64,000 nt of DNA from Psychroserpens sp. SPM9 (GTDB lineage Bacteria > Bacteroidota > Bacteroidia > Flavobacteriales > Flavobacteriaceae), in NCBI RefSeq assembly GCF_025153525.1, contig NZ_JANZNR010000003.1, positions 372,001 to 436,000 on the forward strand. The letters run 5' to 3'. The notes under the pieces were generated by a model that had not been told where the DNA came from, ran no database searches, and saw only the letters and a program-made list of their open reading frames with translations. The number at the start of each line of letters is the position of its first letter. Within the stretch, counting starts at the first letter, position 1. Shown piece after piece: positions 16,359 to 25,434 of this stretch. A program made the translations under genes and the position numbers.

Positions 16359-19334
16359 TTAGTGTTGTACATGGTCTAAATAATCACAGTGCATTTGATC
16401 TTTCTCCTTTGTCTTGATAGGCTGTGTTTTTAGACCTTTATTTTTAGCTTGCATCATCTCATTAATCAATTCGCTTTTTTCTTTTTTGATTTGAGCACGA
16501 AGCAATTCATCACGTTTGATATCAAAATAGGTCACACCTTCAATAACTGTTTTTTCAGCTTTAGCATAAACTGATAAGGGATGGTCAGACCATAATACCA
16601 AATCGGCATCTTTACCAACTTTAATACTTCCAACACGATCATCAATATGTAAGAGTTTTGCCGGATTTAAGGTGACAAATTTCCAAGCGTCTTCTTCGCT
16701 AATGCCACCATATTTAACTGATTTTGCAGCTTCTTGATTTAAACGACGCGACATTTCACCATCATCACTGTTAATAGCGACAACAACACCTGCATTGTGC
16801 ATAATTGCAGCATTATATGGAATGGCATCATTAACTTCATATTTGTAGGCCCACCAGTCACTAAAAGTGGAACCACCAACACCATGAGCTTTCATTTTAT
16901 CAGCAACTTTATAACCTTCTAAAATATGGGTGAATGTATTGATATTGAAATCAAATTTTTCGGCCACTTTCATAAGCATATTGATTTCACTTTGCACATA
17001 GGAGTGACACGAAATAAAACGTTCCTTATTTAAAATTTCAGCGAGTACTTCCAGTTCAATGTCTTTACGGTAAGGTTTGCCACTTTTCTTTAAAGCATCA
17101 TAAGCCTTGGCACGTGTAAAATAATCGATATACAATTGTTCAACTCCCATTCTGGTTTGTGGAAATCTTGCAAAGCTATTCCAGTTTGATTGTTTAACAT
17201 TTTCACCTAAGGCAAATTTGATAAACTTTGGTGCATTGTCTAAAATTAAGTTGTCAGCAGATTCTCCCCATTTAAGTTTGATAATTGCCGAACGCCCTCC
17301 AATTGGATTAGCCGAACCATGTAAGATTTGAATTGTAGTAACACCACCAGCCAGGTTTCTGTAAATATCAATGTCTTCGTCATCTATCACGTCTTCAATA
17401 GAGACTTCGGCCGAAGAGTTTTGGCCACCTTCATTAATGGAGGCTGCAGCAATATGAGAATGTTCGTCAATAACACCAGAGGTTAGGTGCTTTCCGGTAG
17501 CATCAATAATTGTAGCGTTTCCGTCGGATAAGTTTTGACCTATTTTGGCTATTTTTCCGTTTTTCACCAGGACATCTGTGTTTTCCAGAATACCATCAGC
17601 TTCGTTTGTCCACACCGTAGCATTTTTAAATAATAATGTTTCCGCTTGTGGAAGTTCGGCAAAACCGTATGCCATATTAGGATAAGTAACAGGAACCGTT
17701 TCCTTTGGAGGCTTAGCTTCTGTGGCTTTCTTATCTTCGGAAGTGGTTTCGGTTTTCTCTAGTTTTTTCGCATAAAAGGTCATTTCATTTCCGTCAGGAA
17801 AGATGGCTTTTCCGTTAAGTGCATCGGCAGTTGTAACATGAGCTACTAATCTGATAAAAGCTTGCTTTGTCGAATCTTCCGTCGTCATTGAAATGTTAAC
17901 CCAATCATCTGAATAATCTATTTTGGAACCGCGTTTCTTTCCGTTGCTGGTAATTTCAGATTTCAGCTTACTTAATTTACCACTTAAAGTCATTTTATAA
18001 GGATCACCTGCAAGTTTAAATTCATAATCCCCTTTGATATCTTTAACACTCATATCATCCAGAACTGTTTTTTGTCCTTGAACCCAGTTTTCATATAAGG
18101 TGGTTTTGCTATCAAAAATATCTCCAGATGTAATTAAAAAATTAGCATACGCGCCTTTTTGAAGTGAACCTATTTCTGAAGATTTACCAAGAATTTGTGC
18201 AGGAATGGTTGTCAATGCTTCGAGTGCTTTCTCTTTGGAGAGACCGTAATCAATAGCTTTTATGACATTAGATAAAAAGGCTTTAGGTGATTTTAAATCA
18301 TGAGTTGTAAATGCAAATCTTACGCCATTTTCAGCTAATATTTTAGGATTAGAAGGCTCTTGATTCCAGGCTTTCATATCGCTTAATGCTAACGAACGGC
18401 TTAAAAATGCATTTTCGACATCATAAGCATCTTTAAAGTTCACAGGAATAATATATGTGGCATTGGTCGCTTTTATAGTGTTAATGCGCTCATATTCGTC
18501 GCCTCCGCCAAGAATAACATATTGAATGCCAAAAGCATCTCCAACTTTATCGGCTCTTAAGGCATTAGCTCTGCTGCCAGCTGCAAAAATTTGAACTAAG
18601 CCTTTATTATTGTTTAAGGCTTCTAATGATAAGTCTTTAGTGTCACTATTACCAGCTGCATACCATTTGGCATCATTATACATTTGGCGTAAAAGCGCCA
18701 TACTTCCCATAATAGAACCAGGATATGATTGTCGGGATGTGGCACTCTTGCTAAAAGATAAATATTGAGCAGAATGAGCGTCTAAAATACGTTTGGCATT
18801 ACCGCCATCGGTACTTAAAGCCACTAAGGCTCCGCTTCCTCTAATGATACCGTCTTCAATATGTGTATTGACAACACCAAATCCGGCGTTTATTAAGTCT
18901 TTAGCAGCTTTAGCATCATAGTTAAACTGATCAATAGCCTTGTTACTTGGCATAACATGATCATTCCAATAATACCCAGTGCGGCTTGGACCATATTGCG
19001 GACCGTTTCCACCTCTTGAGCGTTCAGGTTTTTTTACTCCAAAATTTGAGAACGCATCAATAAATGAAGGATAAATACTTTTTCCTTTTAAATCAATGAT
19101 GCTTGAATTCTTCGGAAGGCTGACTTGTTTGCCTGAAGCGACAACTTTGCCATCTTTAATCAGTAAAATACCATTCTCAATAACTTGCGTTGGCGTTACA
19201 TAGATTTTAGCATTTATAAAGGCCTGATAATTTGTGTTTGTGGTTTTGACACCATCGTTTTTGGGGAAATAGTCTTGTGCAAATAATGCAAAACTGCAAA
19301 AGCAGAGAGCAATTGCATACTTGATTTTATTCAT
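16359..19334 (-). CDS. Secreted double amidohydrolase-domain protein
   Basis: A 991-residue protein with an N-terminal signal peptide and two amidohydrolase-superfamily halves. The first half (about 40-430) ends in 'ALTTIPAQILGKSSEIGSLQKG' but, where HxH is expected, reads YPSFIDAFSNFG. The second half (about 570-970) keeps the metal motif GVIDEHSH near residues 621-628 and later His and Asp candidates (ISCHSYV, FTHIL, INSDDGEMSR), so only this half looks catalytic. A linker (about 430-570) contains a beta-rich, Lys/Glu-rich stretch. The substrate is probably a peptide-like or cyclic amide compound in the periplasm; it cannot be named. It is cotranscribed with the smaller homologue downstream. 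Confidence 0.88.
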   Translation of the reverse strand: MNKIKYAIALCFCSFALFAQDYFPKNDGVKTTNTNYQAFINAKIYVTPTQVIENGILLIKDGKVVASGKQVSLPKNSSIIDLKGKSIYPSFIDAFSNFGVKKPERSRGGNGPQYGPSRTGYYWNDHVMPSNKAIDQFNYDAKAAKDLINAGFGVVNTHIEDGIIRGSGALVALSTDGGNAKRILDAHSAQYLSFSKSATSRQSYPGSIMGSMALLRQMYNDAKWYAAGNSDTKDLSLEALNNNKGLVQIFAAGSRANALRADKVGDAFGIQYVILGGGDEYERINTIKATNATYIIPVNFKDAYDVENAFLSRSLALSDMKAWNQEPSNPKILAENGVRFAFTTHDLKSPKAFLSNVIKAIDYGLSKEKALEALTTIPAQILGKSSEIGSLQKGAYANFLITSGDIFDSKTTLYENWVQGQKTVLDDMSVKDIKGDYEFKLAGDPYKMTLSGKLSKLKSEITSNGKKRGSKIDYSDDWVNISMTTEDSTKQAFIRLVAHVTTADALNGKAIFPDGNEMTFYAKKLEKTETTSEDKKATEAKPPKETVPVTYPNMAYGFAELPQAETLLFKNATVWTNEADGILENTDVLVKNGKIAKIGQNLSDGNATIIDATGKHLTSGVIDEHSHIAAASINEGGQNSSAEVSIEDVIDDEDIDIYRNLAGGVTTIQILHGSANPIGGRSAIIKLKWGESADNLILDNAPKFIKFALGENVKQSNWNSFARFPQTRMGVEQLYIDYFTRAKAYDALKKSGKPYRKDIELEVLAEILNKERFISCHSYVQSEINMLMKVAEKFDFNINTFTHILEGYKVADKMKAHGVGGSTFSDWWAYKYEVNDAIPYNAAIMHNAGVVVAINSDDGEMSRRLNQEAAKSVKYGGISEEDAWKFVTLNPAKLLHIDDRVGSIKVGKDADLVLWSDHPLSVYAKAEKTVIEGVTYFDIKRDELLRAQIKKEKSELINEMMQAKNKGLKTQPIKTKEKDQMHCDYLDHVQH

Positions 19335-19413
19335 ATAAAGTGGTTGATGATTAATTCCTTCTAAAGATAAAAATTAACAATTTAAGAATGTTAAAAATTT
19401 CAACTTTTAACAA

Positions 19414-20484
19414 TTAATCCATTGGATTTGCTTTGTAGTAATTAACTAACAGGGCGACTACATAGCTGTAACTCTCCATACCTCCAGCTTGATTGTTTGT
19501 TTTTAAAAAACGATCGTAAGTGTTTTTAAATACAGGCTCTAAGGGATTCTCATAATGGTCCCAAAAATCTCGAACCTCTTGATAATTATAAATCACACCT
19601 TTATTTATTTGTAGAAAAAGGTCTTCGTATATAGCCTCATCACGTCTGTAAATTTCGCCAAGACAATGCCGTAAAGCAAAGGCATAACCGGAATAGTTAA
19701 AATAGATATCTGGATGATGCATCGCAGCCATACTACCAATAAAATTTGCTTCATTTTCTGCGGCATAACCTAATTGATGTGCCACTTCATGGCTTCCAGT
19801 TGTTGGAAATTTATAAGCAGGAATCAAACCATCTACTTGAGCTTCATGGGTAAACGGATTTAAATATCCAGAGAATCCCATATAGGTAAGCGGCACACTA
19901 TATAAAGAACGTTTAATACTTCTGGGTTGATATTCTAGATAGGAAAACTCTTTCGCTAAATTATCATAACCATCAGGAATCATGTGCAAGATCTCATTTT
20001 TAGAATACGGCATAATAACCTTAAACGAATCGGTTTTAGCCAGTTGTAATTGTAAACTGTTGGTTTTAGAAATCAGTTGTTCAGTAAGACTTACTAATTC
20101 TTCAGTTGTATAATCCCGATCAATATTTAGGGTTTCATGAAGCGGTAAACGGTAATAATTAAACGCCCAGAGTAAATGAAACGCAAAATACCCAATGGAG
20201 ACAGCAGCTAAAACATCTAAAACCCAATGTTTGGTGTCTTTAATGAGTCGTTTTCTATTCACTATAAACCAACGAATAATATACAAGCCAAGTAAAGTAT
20301 ATAAAATATCTCCGAAAGAGACAGGCAGCCAGCCAAAGGCATAACGCATCAGTTTTGAAATCCATATATATATCCCTTGACTATAGACGGTTTCTACAAA
20401 TTGCGGATAATTTGCAAGAATTTTCAATAGAATAATCTGCGGAATGATAGATAAGGCAATGACGAGCTTTTTGTGTTTCAGCAT
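19414..20484 (-). CDS. DUF3810 membrane protein with HExxH-type motif
   Basis: A 356-residue protein with about three N-terminal transmembrane segments (about 8-25, 50-70, 88-110) and an extracytoplasmic domain. It carries GSHEVAHQLGYAAENEANF near residue 230, a zinc-protease-like HExxH motif with a downstream Glu pair. This matches DUF3810, a Bacteroidota family; its peptidase activity is predicted from the motif only. It is divergent from pepD and separate from the amidohydrolase pair (79-bp gap). No substrate can be proposed from context. Confidence 0.85.
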   Translation of the reverse strand: MLKHKKLVIALSIIPQIILLKILANYPQFVETVYSQGIYIWISKLMRYAFGWLPVSFGDILYTLLGLYIIRWFIVNRKRLIKDTKHWVLDVLAAVSIGYFAFHLLWAFNYYRLPLHETLNIDRDYTTEELVSLTEQLISKTNSLQLQLAKTDSFKVIMPYSKNEILHMIPDGYDNLAKEFSYLEYQPRSIKRSLYSVPLTYMGFSGYLNPFTHEAQVDGLIPAYKFPTTGSHEVAHQLGYAAENEANFIGSMAAMHHPDIYFNYSGYAFALRHCLGEIYRRDEAIYEDLFLQINKGVIYNYQEVRDFWDHYENPLEPVFKNTYDRFLKTNNQAGGMESYSYVVALLVNYYKANPMD

Positions 20485-20508
20485 GACTCAAAAATACTAA
20501 AAAGAATG

Positions 20509-20516
20509 TACCTTTG
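20509..20516 (+). promoter_or_regulatory. -7 promoter element of pepD
   Basis: TACCTTTG, an exact Bacteroidota -7 match, 20 bases upstream of the pepD ATG at 20537 in the short divergent gap to the DUF3810 gene. No clear -33 partner. Confidence 0.5.
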
Positions 20517-20536
20517 CTAAACTAAAAAAATACAGT

Positions 20537-22000
20537 ATGAACTCAGAAATAAGACAATTAGAACCAACAGAACTTTGGAATAAATTTGCCGATTTAAATG
20601 CCGTTCCGAGACCTTCAAAAAAGGAAGAACGCGTCATTAAATTTATGAAAGATTTCGGTGCTAAATTAGGCTTAGAAACAATAGAAGATGAAGTTGGAAA
20701 TGTGATTATAAAAAAGCCAGCGACCTCAGGAATGGAAGACCGCAAAACGATTGTTATGCAATCGCATTTAGATATGGTTCATCAAAAAAATAATGATACC
20801 ACTTTTGATTTTGATGCCCAGGGAATAGAAATGTATGTTGACGGTGATTGGGTACGAGCCAAAGGAACAACACTGGGAGCCGATAACGGTTTAGGTGTCG
20901 CAACCATCATGGCAGTTTTAGAAAGTGACAGCATTGCTCATCCGGCAATTGAAGCCTTATTTACCATAGATGAAGAAACAGGAATGACAGGAGCAATGGG
21001 CTTAAAAGGCGGTTTGTTAAAGGGAGAGATTCTTTTAAATCTCGATACCGAAGAAGATGATGAAATAGGAGTTGGTTGTGCTGGAGGTGTCGATGTTACT
21101 GCGACCAGAACTTACAATTTAGAAGACACACCAGAAACCAAAATAGGTTACCATTTGATAGTTAAAGGATTGCAAGGTGGGCATTCGGGAATGCAAATTC
21201 ACGAAGGTTTAGGAAATGCCAACAAGATTATGAACCGCTTATTATTTGATGGTTTTGAAAACTTCGGATTGCGTATTTCTGAAATTGATGGTGGTAGTCT
21301 TCGGAATGCTATACCGAGAGAAAGTCAGGCTATAGTAGCGATAGATGCAGTACATGAAGCCTCTTTCTTATCTGAAATCAAGGATCTTGCTACGGAAATA
21401 AAAGCCGAATATAAAACAATGGAACCCGAGATGGTGATTGAAGTTTTAAAAACGGAAACTCCAGAGCAAATTATGGATTTAGGGGTTCAGGAAGGTGTAA
21501 CAAGAGCCATTTATGCAGCCTTAAACGGCGTGTATCGTATGAGTGCTGATATTCCAGATTTGGTTGAAACGTCGAATAATATTGCCCGTGTGATTATAAA
21601 AGATGGTACGATTAAAATTGGTTGTTTAACGCGAAGTTCGGTAGAAAGTTCGAAATGGGATTTAGCAAATATGCTGCGTGCAACATTTGAACTTACAGGC
21701 TGTGAGGTCGAATTTTCTGGTGATTATCCTGGATGGAAACCTAATATGGATTCTGATATATTAAAAGTAATGGTGCCTTTGTATAAAGAATTAAATAATG
21801 GTGAAGAACCACATGTTGCTGCTTGTCATGCCGGCTTGGAATGCGGAATCTTAGGAACTAACTATCCGGAAATGGATATGATAAGTTTCGGACCCAATAT
21901 TAAAGGCGCACATTCTCCAGATGAACGTGCTCAAATTTCATCTGCTCAAAAGTATTGGAACTACGTTCTTGAAATACTAAAACATATTCCGAAGCGATAA
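20537..22000 (+). CDS. pepD: Aminoacyl-histidine dipeptidase (M20 family)
   Basis: A 487-residue cytosolic zinc dipeptidase of the PepD/carnosinase-like group that hydrolyses Xaa-His and related dipeptides. Visible signatures are SHLDMV (His77, Asp79), LGADNGLGVA (bridging Asp near 116), DEETGMTGA (catalytic and ligand Glu near 145-146) and the lid-domain region GLQGGHSGMQIHEG. The C-terminal ligand lies in SFGPNIKGAHSPDER. Length equals that of E. coli PepD. It is a single-gene transcript with a -7 element before it and a terminator after it. Confidence 0.95.
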   Translation: MNSEIRQLEPTELWNKFADLNAVPRPSKKEERVIKFMKDFGAKLGLETIEDEVGNVIIKKPATSGMEDRKTIVMQSHLDMVHQKNNDTTFDFDAQGIEMYVDGDWVRAKGTTLGADNGLGVATIMAVLESDSIAHPAIEALFTIDEETGMTGAMGLKGGLLKGEILLNLDTEEDDEIGVGCAGGVDVTATRTYNLEDTPETKIGYHLIVKGLQGGHSGMQIHEGLGNANKIMNRLLFDGFENFGLRISEIDGGSLRNAIPRESQAIVAIDAVHEASFLSEIKDLATEIKAEYKTMEPEMVIEVLKTETPEQIMDLGVQEGVTRAIYAALNGVYRMSADIPDLVETSNNIARVIIKDGTIKIGCLTRSSVESSKWDLANMLRATFELTGCEVEFSGDYPGWKPNMDSDILKVMVPLYKELNNGEEPHVAACHAGLECGILGTNYPEMDMISFGPNIKGAHSPDERAQISSAQKYWNYVLEILKHIPKR

Positions 22001-22023
22001 ATTTAAGACGTAATTCATTCTAT

Positions 22024-22057
22024 AAAAAAGCCCTAACAAGATGTTAGGGCTTTTTTT
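22024..22057. terminator. Bidirectional terminator between pepD and the isomerase gene
   Basis: Perfect 15-base arms (22024-22038 and 22042-22056) around GCCCTAAC with A and T flanks. It lies between convergent genes. Confidence 0.9.
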
Positions 22058-22073
22058 ATGAGTGTATAATGCG

Positions 22074-23306
22074 TTATTGTTTTTTAACAATCTCAACCAT
22101 TTCTAGAATAAAAGTTAAATCGGTATTTCCAGGAATACCTCTGTTTCCACGTTCACCATAAGCAAGGTGAGATGGTAAATAGAAAAACGCTTTGTCACCA
22201 ACTTTTAAGGTTGATAAAGCCTCTCTAAATCCTGCAATCATGGAGGCATTCGGACTCACATGCATTTTTGAAGGTCCATACATATTGGCATCCATACGTG
22301 CTTGATTAAACATGCCGTAATTTTCGGCTACTTCTACACGATCACTATCAAATAAACGGCCATCTACAAAATAACCTTCGTAATACACACGAACAGAATC
22401 GCCTACTTTTGGCTTTGGTCCTGTACCTTCTTTTAATACGTGTTTTTTAAGTCCGGAAGGTAAGGCTATCGCTTTTGCCGTATAATCGTCTATAAGCGGC
22501 TTTGTCTTTGCAGATGCTGCGGCAATTTTGGCTTCACGTTCTTTTCGTTCTTGCTCAATTTTTGCACGTTTATCATCTTGAATTTGCTTGATTTCGGCCT
22601 CAACATTTGGCAATTCATTTTCGAATACTTTAGCAGCATTAAATGATTTAGCAGACGAACCTTTACGGATGATATTCACTTTTAAAATGTATACATTTTC
22701 TAAAGGCTTATTAGAGCCACGTTGCACAGGTACATTAGAAATTGCATCTTGAACTTCAACCCCTTTAACAAGTTTCCCAAATACCGAATGACAGCTCACG
22801 CCTGGTTGTGCACAGTTTTTTAAGTTGCCTTCATTGTCATAGGCATTCAGACTTGGGTAAGGGACTTCAGTAATAAAAAACTGAGTACCGTTAGTGTTAA
22901 ATCCACCACCATTAGCCATAGATATGACACCGCCTTCATTATGATTTAATGAAGGGTCAAAATCTGCCGTAAACTTATAACCAGCATTTCCAGCACCTGT
23001 TGCCGTATGATCTCCACCTTGAATCATAAATTTATCCATAACTCGGTGAAATGTTAAACTGTCATAAAAAGGTTTTCCTTTAAATTCTTCGGCGACCATT
23101 GGATGCGTACCTTCAGCTAATGCCACGAAATTGGCTACCGTTACAGGCACTTTATCGTAAAATAATTTAGCGATCATCGTATCTTTAGAAGTTACGATTT
23201 CGGCATAAAGCCCATCTTCTAAATCAGGATATTCTTCTTTACACGATGTTACTGTCAATACTAAACAGAGCATTAAAAGTTGTAGTGTTTTACTAATCAA
23301 TTGCAT
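22074..23306 (-). CDS. Lipoprotein peptidyl-prolyl isomerase: cyclophilin-FKBP fusion
   Basis: A 410-residue lipoprotein (lipobox VTSC, Cys near residue 22) that joins two unrelated prolyl isomerase folds. Residues about 30-215 are a cyclophilin domain (FHRVMDKFMIQGGD, GGVISMANGG, GTQFFIT). After a charged coiled-coil linker (about 225-275, KRAKIEQERKEREAKIAAA) comes an FKBP domain (about 285-408, GDSVRVYYEGYFVDGRLFDSD, LAYGERG). Both catalytic cores look intact. It lies 16 bases after the GldI gene, which encodes another FKBP-type lipoprotein. It is likely to assist folding of exported, perhaps T9SS-dependent, proteins at the envelope; that role is inference. Confidence 0.93.
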   Translation of the reverse strand: MQLISKTLQLLMLCLVLTVTSCKEEYPDLEDGLYAEIVTSKDTMIAKLFYDKVPVTVANFVALAEGTHPMVAEEFKGKPFYDSLTFHRVMDKFMIQGGDHTATGAGNAGYKFTADFDPSLNHNEGGVISMANGGGFNTNGTQFFITEVPYPSLNAYDNEGNLKNCAQPGVSCHSVFGKLVKGVEVQDAISNVPVQRGSNKPLENVYILKVNIIRKGSSAKSFNAAKVFENELPNVEAEIKQIQDDKRAKIEQERKEREAKIAAASAKTKPLIDDYTAKAIALPSGLKKHVLKEGTGPKPKVGDSVRVYYEGYFVDGRLFDSDRVEVAENYGMFNQARMDANMYGPSKMHVSPNASMIAGFREALSTLKVGDKAFFYLPSHLAYGERGNRGIPGNTDLTFILEMVEIVKKQ

Positions 23307-23322
23307 AGGTATATAATTAAAT

Positions 23323-23862
23323 TTATTGGTTTTGTTTTATATCATTAATGGTGACTTTGACCATAAGGGGGATGTTAGTGCCAATTTTTCTGTTATCACC
23401 ATAATAGCCATAGGCTTTTTGCGATGGAAATAAAAACGTTACAGATTCAGTAGGCTTCATTAATTTCAGACCTTCACGAAGACCAGTAAAAAGTTCTTCC
23501 TGATCCATTGCATAGGTTTTGGTTCCTAATTCTTCTTCGGAATAGATAACATTGCCGTTGAGATCTTTAATGTTGTAGTCAAAGTTAACCAGATCTCCAA
23601 AGCCAGGTGTGATTGTATCTTTTTCAACTTTAACATGGTAATAATACCAGAAACCGGTTTCGGAAGCTTTATAATCATATTCAGGATTTTGAGCTATGAT
23701 GGCTTCGATACGTTTACGTTCTCGTTCGTTGAGTTTTTTATTACGTTCTGCAGATTCTTTAAAAAATGATCCCGACTTTACACGTTCTGGTTGACGTGCT
23801 TCAGGTGTTTTGCAACTGGAGAAGAGTAGGAGTCCTATTAATATTGTACAGATAATCTTCAT
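23323..23862 (-). CDS. gldI: Gliding-motility-associated peptidyl-prolyl isomerase GldI-like lipoprotein
   Basis: A 179-residue lipoprotein (lipobox FSSC, Cys near residue 18) with a basic helical N-terminal linker (about 30-55) and a single FKBP domain (about 60-176: FGDLVNFDYNIKDLNGNVIYS, QKAYGYYGD). Architecture and length match GldI, a lipoprotein needed for gliding in Flavobacterium johnsoniae and present in most gliding or T9SS-bearing Bacteroidota. The ATG overlaps the stop of the upstream DHH gene by one base, indicating coupling. Confidence 0.85.
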   Translation of the reverse strand: MKIICTILIGLLLFSSCKTPEARQPERVKSGSFFKESAERNKKLNERERKRIEAIIAQNPEYDYKASETGFWYYYHVKVEKDTITPGFGDLVNFDYNIKDLNGNVIYSEEELGTKTYAMDQEELFTGLREGLKLMKPTESVTFLFPSQKAYGYYGDNRKIGTNIPLMVKVTINDIKQNQ

Positions 23863-24878
23863 TAGGCTTTGAGGTCTTGTTTATATTGAGGCAAGATACT
23901 AATAAATTTGTCAATGGTGTCGTTAAGATTTAGGTCACTTTTTCCGCCAGCAGCATTGGTATGACCTCCACCACTAAAATGAGCTCTAGACAATTCATTA
24001 ACCGAAAAATCACCTTTACTACGAAGTGAAATTTTGATGATATTCTCCTGATGGTTTTCTATAAAAATAGCGGCAAAAATAATACCTTCAAGCGACAAAC
24101 CGTAATTGACAAACCCTTCGGTATCTCCCTTTTTAAAATTAAAAGTATTGAGTTCTTCTTGAGATAAGGTAATATAGGCGGTACGGTATTCAGGGATTAC
24201 CTTAAGGTTGCTTAAAGCTCTTCCCAGTAATTGCAAACGCTCATAGCTATTGGTATCCATGATGTGATTATGAATTTCAGAATTATTAGCTCCTTTTTCA
24301 ATAAGCGTTCCAATAATATGATGGGTTGAACTCGTGGTAGATGGAAAGCGAAACGAGCCAGTATCAGTCATAATACCTGCATATAAACAGGTTGCGATAT
24401 CACTATCAATTTTGGATACATCATCCAGCATTTCGATAAAATTAAAGACCATTTCGCAAGTCGAAGACATCGCAACATCAGAATACATGTATTTTGCATA
24501 ATCATCGGGTTGCTGGTGATGATCAATCATAATTTTGATGCCTTTAGAGTTGGCTACTGCGTCCTCCATATCACCAATACGGCTTAGTGAATTGAAATCC
24601 AGAGTAAAAATCAGTTCAGCATTTTTAATAAGTTCATCACTGGCTTCTTTTTGAGTATCATATTTCATAATTGAAGCTTCTCCAGGCATCCATTTTAAAA
24701 AATGAGGATAATCATTGGGTGCAATAACAGTGACGTTGTGATTATACTTTTTTAAATAATGTGCTAAACCTAGTGTAGAGCCTATAGCATCGCCATCGGG
24801 GTTTTTATGTGGAATAATAACTATCGCTTTAGGCGCACTCAATAGAGTTGCAATGCTATTAATGTCGTTTGTATTCAT
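23862..24878 (-). CDS. DHH-family phosphoesterase (NrnA-like)
   Basis: A 338-residue cytosolic DHH/DHHA1 phosphoesterase. The DHH domain shows IIPHKNPDGDAIGS (His24, Asp28, Asp30), FTLDFN near residue 94 and the name-giving IDHHQQPDD near 117; the DHHA1 substrate-binding domain ends with FSGGGHTNAAGG near residue 304. Proteins of this layout (NrnA) degrade short oligoribonucleotides and dephosphorylate pAp; c-di-NMP-derived dinucleotides are also possible. It is first in an operon with gldI and the isomerase fusion, an order I recall as common in flavobacteria. Confidence 0.92.
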   Translation of the reverse strand: MNTNDINSIATLLSAPKAIVIIPHKNPDGDAIGSTLGLAHYLKKYNHNVTVIAPNDYPHFLKWMPGEASIMKYDTQKEASDELIKNAELIFTLDFNSLSRIGDMEDAVANSKGIKIMIDHHQQPDDYAKYMYSDVAMSSTCEMVFNFIEMLDDVSKIDSDIATCLYAGIMTDTGSFRFPSTTSSTHHIIGTLIEKGANNSEIHNHIMDTNSYERLQLLGRALSNLKVIPEYRTAYITLSQEELNTFNFKKGDTEGFVNYGLSLEGIIFAAIFIENHQENIIKISLRSKGDFSVNELSRAHFSGGGHTNAAGGKSDLNLNDTIDKFISILPQYKQDLKA

Positions 24879-24914
24879 AGAGGACGAAGATACAATTTTT
24901 TAATATTGTTAAGT

Positions 24915-24945
24915 ATTGTATTTGTCAACAAATACATTACTTTTG
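24915..24945 (+). promoter_or_regulatory. Promoter of ndk
   Basis: ATTG (24915-24918), a 19-base spacer and TACTTTTG (24938-24945), an exact -7 match, 20 bases before the ndk ATG. Confidence 0.55.
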
Positions 24946-24965
24946 CACAAAATTAAAATAAACAA

Positions 24966-25385
24966 ATGACAACAAATAGAACATTTACCATGCTTAAGCC
25001 AGATTCTGTTGAAAAGGGGAATATTGGTGCAATTTTAGAAAAAATAACAGCTTCAGGTTTTAGAATCGTAGCGATGAAATTAACGCAAATGACGACTCAA
25101 GATGCTCAAGCATTTTATGCAGTTCACAATGAAAGACCTTTCTTTGGCGAATTAGTAGAGTATATGACACGCGGACCAATCGTTGCAGCTATTCTAGAAA
25201 AAGAGAATGCAGTAGAAGATTTTAGAACCTTAATTGGTGCGACTAATCCTGCAGAAGCAGCAGAAGGAACGATTAGAAAATTATATGCAGCATCTATTGG
25301 AGAAAATGCAGTTCACGGAAGTGATAGCGATGAAAATGCAGCGATTGAAGGTGCGTTCCATTTTTCAGGTAGAGAAATGTTTTAA
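24966..25385 (+). CDS. ndk: Nucleoside diphosphate kinase
   Basis: A 139-residue enzyme that equilibrates nucleoside di- and triphosphates through a phosphohistidine. Family hallmarks are present: [13 protein letters not shown] (9-21), the nucleotide-binding GPIVAAILE and GATNPAEA segments, and the active-site NAVHGSDS with the phospho-accepting His at residue 117. Length is standard. It is a single-gene unit with its own promoter and a terminator at 25408. Confidence 0.97.
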   Translation: MTTNRTFTMLKPDSVEKGNIGAILEKITASGFRIVAMKLTQMTTQDAQAFYAVHNERPFFGELVEYMTRGPIVAAILEKENAVEDFRTLIGATNPAEAAEGTIRKLYAASIGENAVHGSDSDENAAIEGAFHFSGREMF

Positions 25386-25407
25386 TTGCAACATTTATAA
25401 GATATTT

Positions 25408-25434
25408 AAAGCACAACTCATTGAGTTGTGCTTT
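25408..25434. terminator. Bidirectional terminator between ndk and the serine hydrolase gene
   Basis: Inverted repeat AAAGCACAACTCA / TGAGTTGTGCTTT (25408-25420 and 25422-25434) with short A and T tracts, between convergent genes. The TGA stop of the minus-strand gene (25418-25420) lies inside the stem. Confidence 0.85.

Noticed and set aside
16349-16372. Upstream ATG for the smaller amidohydrolase-fold protein
   Set aside because: It would add residues before a good signal peptide and overlap the previous stop; the ATG at 16348 fits better.
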